Assembly (NCBI GenBank): GCA_963678705.1
Contig: OY783208.1
Location: 22,594,207 to 22,658,206, forward strand
DNA length: 64,000 bases
Origin: Panorpa germanica
Taxonomy: Eukaryota; Arthropoda; Insecta; Mecoptera; Panorpidae
Reading direction: 5' to 3'
Position numbers and translations under genes: made by a program. Shown here one piece after another: positions 11,624 through 21,713 of this stretch. The notes under the pieces were generated by a model. That model saw only the letters and a list, made by a program, of their open reading frames with translations. It had not been told where the DNA came from and did no database searches. Positions within the stretch are counted from its first letter, which is position 1. Every line of letters starts with the position of its first letter.

Positions 11624-11856
11624 GGTAATTATTAAATACAGCTATACACTTTTTTCACTAGTCAGCTAGTCACATTTTTTGGTCAACTTTAACCCCTCAA
11701 TATCTCCTATTTATTAATTAAAAGTGGTAAAATAATTATTACGTAGTCAATTTGACATGTTTTGAGAATTCAATAAGCATAATAAAACATATAAAAATGC
11801 AGTAGTTTTTTTACAAAGTGAAAAACAAAAGTGTATAGCTGTATTTAATAATTACC
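11624..11856. mobile_element. GGTAATTATT MITE with 8-bp target duplication
   Basis: A 233-bp element with inverted repeats of about 30 bp starting GGTAATTATTAAATACAGCT. It is flanked by perfect 8-bp copies of ATATTTCG (11616-11623 and 11857-11864). An 8-bp duplication is typical of hAT, P and Merlin elements. No coding. Relatives: 32441-32839, and partial copies at 42825-42989 and 56625-56789. Confidence 0.85.
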
Positions 11857-11975
11857 ATATTTCGTAACCTACTAATTTATGGCAAAGAAGTTTTGTTCAT
11901 CTTAACCTTACTTCTTTATGTCACAAGCTCATATTTTTTTATAGTGATAAACTAATTTTTGTTTATAGTGAACAA

Positions 11976-12929
11976 ATGGAAATATCAAAAGTAAACGAAG
12001 ATATCAAGAGCGAAATAAAAGAGGAGCATTTCGTCAAAGAAATAGAATCCTGCGATGAAATAAAAACAGAAATTAAAGATGAGCCATTCGATAATGTAGA
12101 GAAAGCTGAAATTTTACCGCGGCAAACTGAGCACATTATTGAGTTCGAAGTTCAAGTTGAAAATATCGCTGAACCGCTACCAAATGAAATTAATACAAAC
12201 TTGAAGCCTTATATCTGTGAAGTATGTAACAAATTGTTTGGTAATGAAACAGAAATTATCAAACATTTGCGGGTACATTCAGAAAAAAATATATCAAATT
12301 TGAAATTACAAAAAAACAAAGGTTCAGGTTTAAAACGCTTTTCTTGCGGCGAATGTAGCAAAACGTTTAGTCAATCATCGCATTTAAAACAACATGCAAG
12401 TACACATTTAGGTTTTAAGCCATTCTCTTGCGATCAATGTGATAAAACATTTAGTCAATCAGGACATTTAAAATTACATAAGAACACACATTCCGGTTTG
12501 AAACTATTTTCTTGTGATGAATGTAATAAAACGTTTAGTCAATCATGGAATTTAAAACTACATAAAAACACACATTTAGGTTTAAAACCATTTTCTTGTG
12601 ATGAATGTAATAAAACATTTAGTCGGTCAACACATTTAAAACGACATAAAAACACACATTCCGGTTTGAAACCATTTTCTTGTAACGAATGTAATAAGAC
12701 GTTTAGTCAATCTTCACATTTAAAATTGCATAAAAACACACATTTAGCTTTAAAACCATTTTCTTGCGATGTATGCGATAAAACGTTTAGTCAATCATCG
12801 CATTTAAAATTGCATCGAAATGCACATTTAGGTTTAAAACCGTTTTCTTGCGCTTTATGTGAAAAATGCTTTACACGAGCTGAATATTTAAAGAAACATC
12901 AAAAAACTCATTTAGATTCAAGTGCTTAG
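11976..12929 (+). CDS. ZnfA: C2H2 zinc-finger protein, 8 fingers
   Basis: 317 aa, probably a nuclear DNA-binding regulator. The N-terminal ~80 residues are acidic and hold paired KxE motifs of sumoylation type (IKTEIKDEP). Eight C2H2 fingers follow from about residue 80, mostly FSCxxCxKTFSQSxxLKxH, ending in the family's last finger [19 protein letters not shown] and a LDSSA tail. Linkers are SGLKP or LGLKP, not TGEKP. A likely 3' splice site (TTTGTTTATAG) lies just before the ATG, suggesting an untranslated upstream exon. This copy has diverged from the B-E group in the N-terminus and lacks the conserved ~770-bp upstream unit. AATAAA lies at 12966-12971. Confidence 0.88.
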   Translation: MEISKVNEDIKSEIKEEHFVKEIESCDEIKTEIKDEPFDNVEKAEILPRQTEHIIEFEVQVENIAEPLPNEINTNLKPYICEVCNKLFGNETEIIKHLRVHSEKNISNLKLQKNKGSGLKRFSCGECSKTFSQSSHLKQHASTHLGFKPFSCDQCDKTFSQSGHLKLHKNTHSGLKLFSCDECNKTFSQSWNLKLHKNTHLGLKPFSCDECNKTFSRSTHLKRHKNTHSGLKPFSCNECNKTFSQSSHLKLHKNTHLALKPFSCDVCDKTFSQSSHLKLHRNAHLGLKPFSCALCEKCFTRAEYLKKHQKTHLDSSA

Positions 12930-13414
12930 ATGTGCCCCTCACATAACAACATGTACAAATTCTTTAATAAATATTATATAAACTATTTAACGAATTATAC
13001 TGTAAGTTTTATATTTAAATATAGACACTGTATTATTTTATTTTAATCTATTTTATTAAATCAATAGTATTATGTATTAGTGGTTTCCCTGTCATTTACT
13101 TTTTTATTTCATTAAACAACCATACATATTCCAATTTTGAACTTTCTACCTTTGTCCCTATTCAACTTTCTGTTCCTTTTTTGAAACAAATTCTTTCCAG
13201 GATGTTCTTTCATCATTAAGACGTGAACCACACACTCATGTTGTGCCCCATCAGTAAGTCATCCAGGGCGACTGGTTAATTTTGGAACACACATTTTGCT
13301 CTTTTAAGCAGCAAATAGTTTTAACATTTTTGTCAAATTACAAATTATTTATTGTTTTGTGACAAATTCATTTATATTTGCGTCACCAGGGACCTCTTTC
13401 ATCAACCAGACAAT
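12930..13414 (+). other. ZnfA 3' region
   Basis: Class I 3' flank of the array: it begins ATGTGCCCCTCACATAACAA after the stop, has AATAAA at 12966, and is closely matched downstream of ZnfG (37684-38120). No further gene seen. Confidence 0.7.
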
Positions 13415-13691
13415 AGGCTTGTGTCCTATGTCTTAATTTCTATTAAAGTGTACTATATATTGATAAAGTGGGTTACTAGAACCTTAAATGTTCAATTATG
13501 TCCTTATACTCCTTATATGTTAGGCGATATTAACAATTAAAAAAGTCATTTTGTCTCTTTAATTATTAAAGTGATTCAACGTTGTACACATTCCAAGTGC
13601 ATGTGATATCACAACCGCTGCCAAACTTACAGCTCATAAATCTCTGCTATATGTATTTATATATCAAATATTATTTACAGCTATTTCATGG

Positions 13692-14000
13692 TGTACGAAA
13701 TAAAACCATGCGAGTATTTGTAGATTGAATAATTATTCAATTGTTTAATGATAAAATAATTTTACACTTTTTAATAACTTTGAACCAACATTCTTATAAT
13801 AACAAGATGGTTGGGAATTATGATCTTGACAGTGTAGAAGCCCAAAACACAACTGACACGAATGCCATATCGCTGTAGCGTACAGCAGTCGTCGTATTGT
13901 AGTCATGCGCATTACTTCTATTAGAGACAACAATACATTATAATGTTGGAATGCCAACAGAGACATCTTCTTATGTTCTGTACTAATTTTGTACTGAACA
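13692..14000 (-). repeat. BEL/Pao LTR (3' LTR of minus-strand element)
   Basis: 309 bp, TG...CA ends, same length and nearly the same sequence as 16496-16804. A short open frame inside it (minus strand) is repeated in the other LTR and is not a gene. Confidence 0.9.
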
Positions 14001-14155
14001 TAAATTGCCAGCCAGCAGAAGTAGATAAGCTCACAACCAATATCAAATTATACAATGTTACATAAAATTATTATAAACCAATTTACAAAAAATAATGTGA
14101 ACTTCTTAAAACTATTATAAACAAAATTACACAAAATAACATAAACTTCTTAACT

Positions 14156-15838
14156 CTATGGTAGTCTACATAATTTTGTGAAAATAATATAAAACAAATT
14201 AATTACTATCCTAAATATAACAGAAACCATAATTATCAATGTAGCATACATTATCAATTGCATAATGTACACAACAATCATCAACTCAATAGTTACAATG
14301 TTATTGAAACAATTATCTTTTAACAATTCCAACAGTACAGATGTTTGTTTTACATCAATGTTGTAAACATTGCAATTAATATCTGATGGAAGTATTGTAT
14401 TTGAATCAAAAATTTTATTTGTTGCTTGTTTGATTCGCACCAGCAACACTGCGCTAATAATCTCAAGCTGGGGTATTGTAAGTACCTTACTTGATGGAGC
14501 TACACTGGACTTGTAGCAAATTAAATTTGTTTTTATTTTAATATTTATAAAAATAATATTGTGTTTTAAACCTAATGTCATAATACTGGTTGATCTGTTT
14601 AATAATGTTTTATAAACCTCCAATAATGAAGGATTGTGTCTAAATCTTTTTTCCAACACATTAAATCTTTGCGGGGCAACTGAGAAAGAATCCTCCAATT
14701 CTATTTTATTTACTAGGCTGAGTAATGGCAAATCAACAGTTAAATTATTTTTAAGTGCTACTGAATTTTGAAATTTATGTTCAGCCTTTAAGTAATCCTC
14801 AGAAAACTTATCTGATTCCTCTGGGACTTTCTCAGTTGTCCAAGATTGTTTCATAACATTCTCAAGGTTTGTATATTCACAAATAGCAAGATTACATACA
14901 ATATTATTATGTGAATACTTATTTTTATTATACAATTTTCTTGGAACCACATTTCCTTTATTATTATTGTCATGTGACATATTTTTATAATCTAAACTAT
15001 ACTCAATTGCAATTGCACGTCTTTCTAAAAATGAAATAAATTCTGCCATAGTAGGCAGTTCTTCTAAATTTCTTTCCATGTGGAACGTGCGGTTAGTAAC
15101 GATATCTAATTTTCTACTTAAGGCCGAGATTAAAATCATATCCCACTTGTCTACAGGCTCATCAAGATTTTTTAACGCTTGTAATTGCTGTTTTACTTGA
15201 CATAAAAAAGCCCTTATATCGACTGCAGTACCTTTCTGCATGTTGGGAATATCAAGTATTATATTAATGTGATAAAAGATTAATCTCGCCTTATTTTCAT
15301 ACCGCGCTAACAATAAATCAATAGCCTCTTTGTATGAACTGTTCACAAGCGGCAGATTTATAATTATTGAGAGAGCCTCATCAACGAGATACTTTCTCAA
15401 ATAAAAAAGTCTTTGAACATCGGACAATGATGCATTATTGTGAACCACTGCTTGGAAGAGCTCATAAAAGGGCTTAAACCTGGTTATATCCTTGCCATCG
15501 AAGGTTGGAATTTCCACCGCTGGGAGCTTCAATGGAACTAATTCAGGCCTATTAACTTCTTTTAACTTATTGATGCTAGCATTTAATTTTGCAATAATGT
15601 TAAAATACTTCTCTTCAACTTCTTCAATGTCTTCCTCATCTTGATCATCAATTTCTAAAATGCTGTACTGCGTGAGCTCGTACGATTGGAATGTAGTCAT
15701 CATCTTTTCTTTTTTCACCTGCAGCACCTCCACTGTAGCGGAGTCGAGAGCCCTTGGGTCGCTGACGTAATTGTCCATCCGTGATATTGCACTTTTTGCA
15801 GCCGTCCGCGCCGATCTAAGCCTTTTCAATCCCTCCAT
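14156..15838 (-). pseudogene. BEL/Pao gag fused to remnants of pol
   Basis: 560 codons without a stop. Residues about 1-100 form a charged, coiled-coil-like N-terminus. Residues about 105-290 match the gag region of BEL/Pao elements (DUF1759-type, with PAVEIPTFDGKDITRFKPFY). The next part resembles the stretch before the reverse transcriptase (phrases such as EKVPEESDKFSEDYLKAEH and SLLEVYK), followed by a jump to the RNase H region (SSVAPSSKVLTIPQLEIISA). The C-terminal ~100 residues look like noise read through. The catalytic reverse transcriptase, protease and integrase are missing, so the element depends on others. Codon identity is inferred from recalled family features, not from a search. 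Confidence 0.85.
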
Positions 15839-15843
15839 CTTGC

Positions 15844-16495
15844 TTAGGTGATAGATTCGTACTTATATGATAGATGAAACGTGGATGACAAACTAATCCA
15901 GGTTAATCCAGCAACATGAGAAGTTTTTAATAGATTGGTACTTGCAGATAGTAATAATAACTTTGTACCTTCATGAGTAAAGAAGTATTTTACTCTCTTC
16001 CAGCATCCATGTATCCTCTTCCGTAATGAATAATTTTTCTTGAAAAATAAATGTGTAGTAATCAAACCGTCTGAATCCAGCGTTGCATTACCCAATCAAT
16101 GGCAATTGATGACTTGCCAGGCCGCCATATGGTAAATGTAACAAAATAGCTTGCACTTGTGCTGGTTACTATACAGATGTAACCTCAAAACACCACCAAA
16201 TCACACGCGGGTACCAATGGCTTGTAAGGCCAGTTTTTTTTTTTTTTTGTAGGATTTAAAACCTTCTTGAAATGTAATTGTAAAATATCCAGCTTCGCTT
16301 GTAAGGCTTCTGGAAATGTAATTGTAAAATATCCAAATCCTCCGTGAATCCGCCAAAATAGAGCGTCCCATTTACCCAATCAATGGCAATCGCCAAGGGG
16401 CAAATGTAATAAAACGCCAAAAATACAATGAAAAACACACGCGGTTAATAAACTCGAAGGATCGGCTTTGTAAGACTCGAAGGACCAGCTTCGCA
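15844..16495 (-). other. BEL/Pao 5' leader with candidate primer-binding site
   Basis: The leader lies between the 5' LTR and gag (minus strand). A candidate tRNA primer site reads TGGTCCTTCGAGTC on the minus strand (16474-16487), eight bases inside the LTR. The leader also has a 44-bp tandem duplication (units starting 16269 and 16313) and a T run at about 16235. The phrase CCAATCAATGGCAAT occurs at about 16092 and again at about 16376. Confidence 0.6.
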
Positions 16496-16804
16496 TGTAC
16501 GAAATAAAACCATGCGAGTATTTGTAGATTGAATAATTATTCAATTGTTTAATGATAAAATAATTTTACACTTTTTAATAACTTTGAACCAACATTCTTA
16601 TAATAACAAGATGGTTGGGAATTATGATCTTGACAGTGTAGAAGCCCAAAACACAACTGACACGAATGCCATATCGCTGTAGCGTACAGCAGTCGTCGTA
16701 TTGTAGTCATGCGCATTACTTCTATTAGAGACAACAATACATTATAATGTTGGAATGCCAACAGAGACATCTTCTTATGTTCTGTACTAATTTTGTACTG
16801 AACA
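16496..16804 (-). repeat. BEL/Pao LTR (5' LTR of minus-strand element)
   Basis: 309 bp, TGTACG at the left and GAACA at the right, bounded on the outside by the CATGG duplication. Confidence 0.9.
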
Positions 16805-17025
16805 CATGGAACAATCAAATTTCAATATTATGTCAGCCGTAACAGGGTTAAATAAAATAAAAACTTACTCTTCTTTGATTTTACTTGATTATTCGACTAC
16901 CAACAGCTACAAAACATTAACACAGCACTGACCTACTCAACAAATAACTGGTGTTAAATGTATCCCACTTTATCAATATCAATTTAGTATATTTTTATAG
17001 AAATTAAGACATAGGACACAAGCCC

Positions 17026-17802
17026 ATTCATGCATACTATATAAGCATTAATTATTTATTTCATTGACTCTATAGAACATACAAAACATTACTTTTTAAA
17101 ATGAGTGTTTGAACCTCCATTTCATTGAAAGGTTTACACATAAATTAACAAATCGTTTGAGAAATAATACTACATTACTACAAAACAAGTTTAAATCAGT
17201 CTTTAGTAAAAATTGAAATTCATAAAACCCGCCAAAAACAATTGAAAACCGGCAATGGGAAACACCCTTCATGATCAAAAAACGCATTTAAGCCATTGAC
17301 AGTTTATCTCTGACCTTAACTTGACATACCTCTTAGATTAAAGTTAACTTTTTACAGCTAAATCAAATAAATATTATTAGTTATTGGTTCTTATTAAGTT
17401 AATATTCTAAAAACATAAAACTATCAACACCAGATATAATACAACAACTGATATTTGAGAAAATTATAAATTAATATATAAGGGTATTTTAACTTTTAAT
17501 TTTTAAATGAAAAACTTTGTTAGTTTATTATTTCGGAAGTAATAAACCTAAAGATCAAAATGATTAATTGCTCTTGATTTTTACATGAACTTAATTTATG
17601 CTTTATAGAGTACTAATTTATTACAATTAAGTTTTTACCTGTATTCAACTTAACCTCACTTATTCACCTTAAATATTTCAAATGGTTACTTTCATTTTCC
17701 AAGCACTTTAGATTTATTTGTTTTAACGGATTGCTCATATTTTTTAATAGTGAAAATGTATTTCTTTTTGTTTTTAGTAAACTCAAAATCTGTTTTACTA
17801 TA
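17026..17802 (+). promoter_or_regulatory. Conserved upstream unit of ZnfB
   Basis: Nearly the same ~770-bp segment precedes ZnfB, C, D, E, H, J, M and N. It starts right after the MITE with TTCATGCATACTATATAAGC, which contains a TATATAAG that could be a TATA box. It ends with a strong pyrimidine tract and AG (TTTCTTTTTGTTTTTAG) about 30 bases before the ATG, so an untranslated first exon and an intron probably lie within it. The transcription start is not fixed by sequence alone. Confidence 0.5.
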
Positions 17803-18780
17803 ATGGAGAATAGAAAATTTCAAGAAATAAAACGAGAAATTGATGTGCGTTTAAATGAACCAATGTACACAGAAAATGTTTTTGAAAATATTAAAATAGA
17901 AATAGAGGAACCAGTTGTCAAAGAAGCAGCGCTATGTGATGAAATAAAAACAGAAATTAAAGAAGAATCAGACGATGGTTCAGAAGAAGCTGCACTTTTA
18001 CCGCGAGATGATTACTTCATTAAATTCGAAGTTCCAGCTGAAAATCTCGCTGATCCACAAAACAGTGATCAACTTCAAAGTGAAATGAATACGAACCTAA
18101 AGCCTTATATCTGTGATGTATGTAACAAATTGTTTGACACTAAGGCAGAAATCAGAAAACATTTGCGTGTACATTCAGCAAAGAAACTACATTCTTGTAA
18201 TACATGTAGTAAAATATTTGCTAATTCGTCAACTTTAAAACGACATAAAAACATACATTTAGGTTTGAAACCATTTTCTTGCGACGTTTGTAATAAGACG
18301 TTTAGTCAATCCTCAAGTTTAAAATATCATAAAAACACACATTTAGGTTTAAAACCATTTTCTTGTAATGAATGTAGTAAAACGTTTGGTAATTTATCAG
18401 AATTAAAACGACATAAAAACACACATTTAGGTTTAAAACCATTTTCTTGCGGCGAATGTGGTAAAACGTTCAGTCGATCTTCGCATTTAAAATCTCATAA
18501 AAATACACATACAGGTTTAAAGCCATTTTCTTGCGATGAATGCGATAAAACGTTTAGTCAATCCTCAAATTTAAAACAACATAAGAACACACATTTAGGT
18601 TTAAAACCATTTTCTTGTAATGAATGTAGTAAAACGTTTGGTAATTTATCAGAATTAAAACGACATAAAAACACACATTTAGGTTTGAAACCATTTTCTT
18701 GCGATGAATGTGATAAGTGCTTTACGCGAGCTGAATCTTTAAAGAAACATCAAAAAACTCATTTAGATTCAAGTGCTTAG
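17803..18780 (+). CDS. ZnfB: C2H2 zinc-finger protein, 8 fingers
   Basis: 325 aa from the ATG giving [14 protein letters not shown]. The frame stays open another 24 codons upstream, but that part is a translated pyrimidine tract of the 3' splice site and is unlikely to be protein. The acidic N-terminal ~105 residues contain KIEIEEP and IKTEIKEE sumoylation-type motifs. Eight C2H2 fingers follow. Fingers 4 and 7 are the same (helix GNLSELKRH), pointing to finger duplication within the gene. Finger 5 is followed by a TGLKP linker; the others use LGLKP. It ends in CFTRAESLKKH and LDSSA. Probably nuclear, DNA-binding. AATAAA at 18817-18822. Confidence 0.9.
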   Translation: MENRKFQEIKREIDVRLNEPMYTENVFENIKIEIEEPVVKEAALCDEIKTEIKEESDDGSEEAALLPRDDYFIKFEVPAENLADPQNSDQLQSEMNTNLKPYICDVCNKLFDTKAEIRKHLRVHSAKKLHSCNTCSKIFANSSTLKRHKNIHLGLKPFSCDVCNKTFSQSSSLKYHKNTHLGLKPFSCNECSKTFGNLSELKRHKNTHLGLKPFSCGECGKTFSRSSHLKSHKNTHTGLKPFSCDECDKTFSQSSNLKQHKNTHLGLKPFSCNECSKTFGNLSELKRHKNTHLGLKPFSCDECDKCFTRAESLKKHQKTHLDSSA

Positions 18781-18884
18781 ATGTGCCCCTCACATAACAA
18801 TATGTACAAATTCTTTAATAAATATTATAAAAACTATTTAATGAATTATACTCTACTCTAATAATTTGAACTTTCGTTCAATTA

Positions 18885-19340
18885 CAAATGTTAAAAAATA
18901 TAATGAAAGATGCAAGAGGATTTTGGAGAGAGAGTTACGAGAGAAAGGCCCAAGGAACATAAGATTTAATCGTAATATTTAGATTGGGAAACGAAGAGAA
19001 GGCAGCATATAGCAGGAAAATAGAGAGCAAAGGATGTGCAGGAAAGAAATAGAAACGCTGGAACACATTAAGTATTCATGTGAGAAAAGAGTAAAAAGTG
19101 AAAAGAAGACTGTGCAGTTATTAAAGGGAAGATTTGGATGACAATGATAGTCAAGGGTGAAGGCGGGAGGAAAGAGAGGGAATTACAGACTAGAAAAATT
19201 AGAGAGAGTAACAGGAAGAGAGAAGGAATCGACCAAATAATGTGTTAGAAATAACGCAGCAGCTGTTGATGTAAAAGATCAAAAGAGTACAACCTTTTAT
19301 ATTTAAATAAATCGTGTTCAATATTTTCGTTAACCCCTGT
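18885..19340 (+). mobile_element. Degraded non-LTR retrotransposon 3' fragment
   Basis: One frame reads RLGNEEKAAYSRKIESKGC and, after a shift, MCRKEIETLEHIKYSCEKR. This is like the CxxC...HxxxxC end of ORF2 in jockey/R1-type non-LTR elements. It is full of frameshifts. Near-identical copies occur at about 28198-28640 and 57650-58100, carried along by segmental duplication. Confidence 0.5.
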
Positions 19341-19578
19341 GAACATAGTTTATAAACCTCTGCTGAGCAATAAACCTGGCGTCAAGAAAAGCAAAACCAC
19401 TTTACAGGTGTAAATTGAAGAAAGAAGAAGAAGCAGGAAACGGTGAGAATGAAGGAGGAGTAGGGAACATGGTGAGATAAGGTCAAGAAAAGAAGAAGCA
19501 GAAAGTACTTTTGGAAGTAGTAAAAGTCTAGAATACTTAAGTTTGAATTCATATAAAAATGAAATGTATTAGGAAATA

Positions 19579-19968
19579 TCCTATATTATAATGTTCCAAG
19601 TGTATGTATATTTATATGTTTATATGTTTGTTTGTTGCTGAAATTCGTATGGTAGAATGAAAACGGCTCCCTCAATGTTTTTGAAAGTTTGCTATTTCGT
19701 AGAGAAAAAATTTCTAAGACTTTTAGCGTCCCCGAATTTTCCCCTAAATTTCCTGAAAACCCGTAATTTTGGAAAAACTAAAAAAAAATTTTTTATTTTT
19801 TGCTCTGTAACTTTTAATTCGTAAAAGATAGAAAGTTGAAATTTGGTATGTGTATTACGGTGTTCAATTTTAACATTTTTTGAAATTAGGAATTGATAAA
19901 TTGGAAATTGGGGCGTGGTTGAAAAAATTAGAGGACCTGGCTAAAAACTAAACTAAAATTAAACTAAA
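19579..19968 (+). mobile_element. Helitron 5' part, cut and joined to a zinc-finger tail
   Basis: It starts TCCTATATTATAATGTTCC like the full element at 28877 but stops at about 19968, where a zinc-finger gene tail begins. The same junction recurs at about 58730, so it arose before the block was duplicated. Confidence 0.65.
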
Positions 19969-19970
19969 AA

Positions 19971-20023
19971 AATTAAAGCAACATCAAAAAACTCATTTAG
20001 ATTTAAGTGTCTTCTTCACCTAA
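19971..20023 (+). pseudogene. Zinc-finger gene 3' tail remnant
   Basis: It encodes LKQHQKTHLDLS then a stop, the last half-finger and tail of an array gene, followed by a class I-like 3' flank with AATAAA. Everything upstream of it was replaced by Helitron sequence. Confidence 0.75.
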
Positions 20024-20453
20024 CAATATGTACAATTTTTTTAATAAATATTATAAAAACTATTTAACGAATTATACTGTAAGTTTGATATTGAAATATA
20101 GACACTGTATTATTTTATTTTAATCTATTTTATTAAATCAATAATATGTATAGTGATTTCCCTGTCATTTACTTTTTTATTTCATTAAACAACCATACAT
20201 ATTCCAATTTTGAACTTTCTACCTTTTTCCCAATTCAACTTTCTGTTTCTATTTTGAAATAAAATCTTTCCAGAATATTTGGTTAATTTTGGAACACGCA
20301 TTTTGCTCCTTTAAGCAGCAAAATGTTGCCAAATTCATTATTTATTTTAACATTTTTGTCAAATTACAAATTATTTATTGTTTTATATCAAATTCATTTA
20401 TATTTGCGCCACCAGAGACCTCTTTCATCAACCAGATTACAGCTGGACACAAT

Positions 20454-20943
20454 GGACTTGTGTCCTATGTCTTAATTTCAATAAAAGTGTACTTTATATT
20501 GATAAAGTGGGTTACTAGAACCTCAAATGTTCAATTATTTCCTTATACTCCTTATATGTTAAGAGATATTAACAATTAAAAAAGTCATTTTGTCTCTTGA
20601 ATTATTAAAGTGATTCAACGTTGTACACATTCCAAGTGCGTGTGATATCACAACCGCTGCCAAACTTACAGCTCATAATTCTCTGCTATATGTATTTATA
20701 TATCAAATATTATTTACAGCTATTTCATGGAACAATCAAATTTCAATATTATGTCTGCCTTAACAGGGTTAAATAAAATAAAAACTTACTCTTCTTTGAT
20801 TTTACTTGATTATTCGACTACCAACAGCTACCAAAACATTACCATAGCACTGACCTACTCAACAAATAACTGGTGTTAAATGTATCCCACTTTATCAATA
20901 TTTAGTATATTTTTATAGTAATTAAGACATAGGACACAAGCCC
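20454..20943 (-). mobile_element. GGGCTTGTG MITE, chimeric type
   Basis: 490 bp with both ends of the same subterminal type, giving inverted repeats of about 60 bp. It ends 771 bp before the ZnfC start codon. The internal CATGGAACAATC stretch at about 20727 is the empty equivalent of the BEL/Pao insertion site. Confidence 0.85.
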
Positions 20944-21713
20944 ATTCATGCATACTATATAAGCATTAATTATTTATTTCATTGACTCTATAGAACATAC
21001 ACAAACATTACTTTTTAAAATGAGTGTTTGAACCTCCATTTCATTGAAAGGTTTACACATAAATAACAAATCGTTTGAGAAATAATACTACATTACTACA
21101 AAACAAATTTAAATCAGTCTTTAGTAAAAATTGAAATTCATAAAACCCGCCAAAAACAATTGAAAACCGGCAATGGGAAACACCCTTCATGATCAAAAAA
21201 CGCATTTAAGCCATTGACAGTTTATCTCTGACCTTAACTTGACATACCTCTTAGATTAAAGTTAACTTTTTACAGCTAAATCAAATAAATATTATTAGTA
21301 TTTGGTTCTTATTAAGTTAATATTCTAAAAACATAAAACTATCAACACCAGATTTAATACAACAACTGATATTTGAGAAAATTATAAATTAATATATAAG
21401 GGTATTTTAATTTTTAAATGAAAAACTTTGTTAATTTATTATTTCGGAAGAAATAAACCTAAAGATCAAAATGATTAATTGCTCTTGATTTTCACATGAA
21501 CTTAATTTATGTTTTATAGAGTACTAATTTATTACAATTAAGTTTTTACCTATATTCAACTTAACCTCACTTATTCACCTTAAATATTTCAAATGGTTAC
21601 TTTCATTTTTCAAGCACTTTAGATTTATTTGTTTTAACGGATTGCTCATATTTTTTAATAGTGAAAATGTATTTCTTTTTGTTTTTAGTAAACTGAAAAA
21701 CTGTTTTACTATA

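Larger units (their letters stand above)
13692..16804 (-). mobile_element. Internally deleted BEL/Pao LTR retrotransposon
   Basis: Two 309-bp direct LTRs (13692-14000 and 16496-16804) flank about 2.5 kb of internal DNA on the minus strand. Perfect 5-bp target duplications CATGG lie outside (13687-13691, 16805-16809). The internal frame has gag plus scraps of pol but lacks most of protease, reverse transcriptase and integrase. The LTRs look nearly identical by eye, suggesting a recent insertion. It sits inside a MITE whose intact counterparts (about 20720, 38370, 59480) show the empty site. Confidence 0.92.
13415..17025 (-). mobile_element. GGGCTTGTG MITE, chimeric type, split by a BEL/Pao element
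   Basis: Left end at 13415 (first bases mutated to AGGC) and right end at 17025 with GGACACAAGCCC. Both ends are of the same subterminal type (TCCTATGTCTTAATTTC and its complement), unlike the standard copies whose two ends differ. The MITE is interrupted at 13687-16809 by a retrotransposon. The right end lies 778 bp before the ZnfB start codon. Confidence 0.85.

Noticed and set aside
16549..16818. 89-aa minus-strand frame in the right LTR, with a 73-aa version in the left LTR
   Set aside because: It lies within the LTR direct repeats and has no recognisable domain.
17096..17287. 63-aa minus-strand frame (MRFLIMKGVSHCRFS...) upstream of ZnfB, repeated before E, J, M and N
   Set aside because: It is conserved only because the whole upstream unit is duplicated. 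Other copies (before C, D and H) break it with a one-base difference. No start context or domain supports it.
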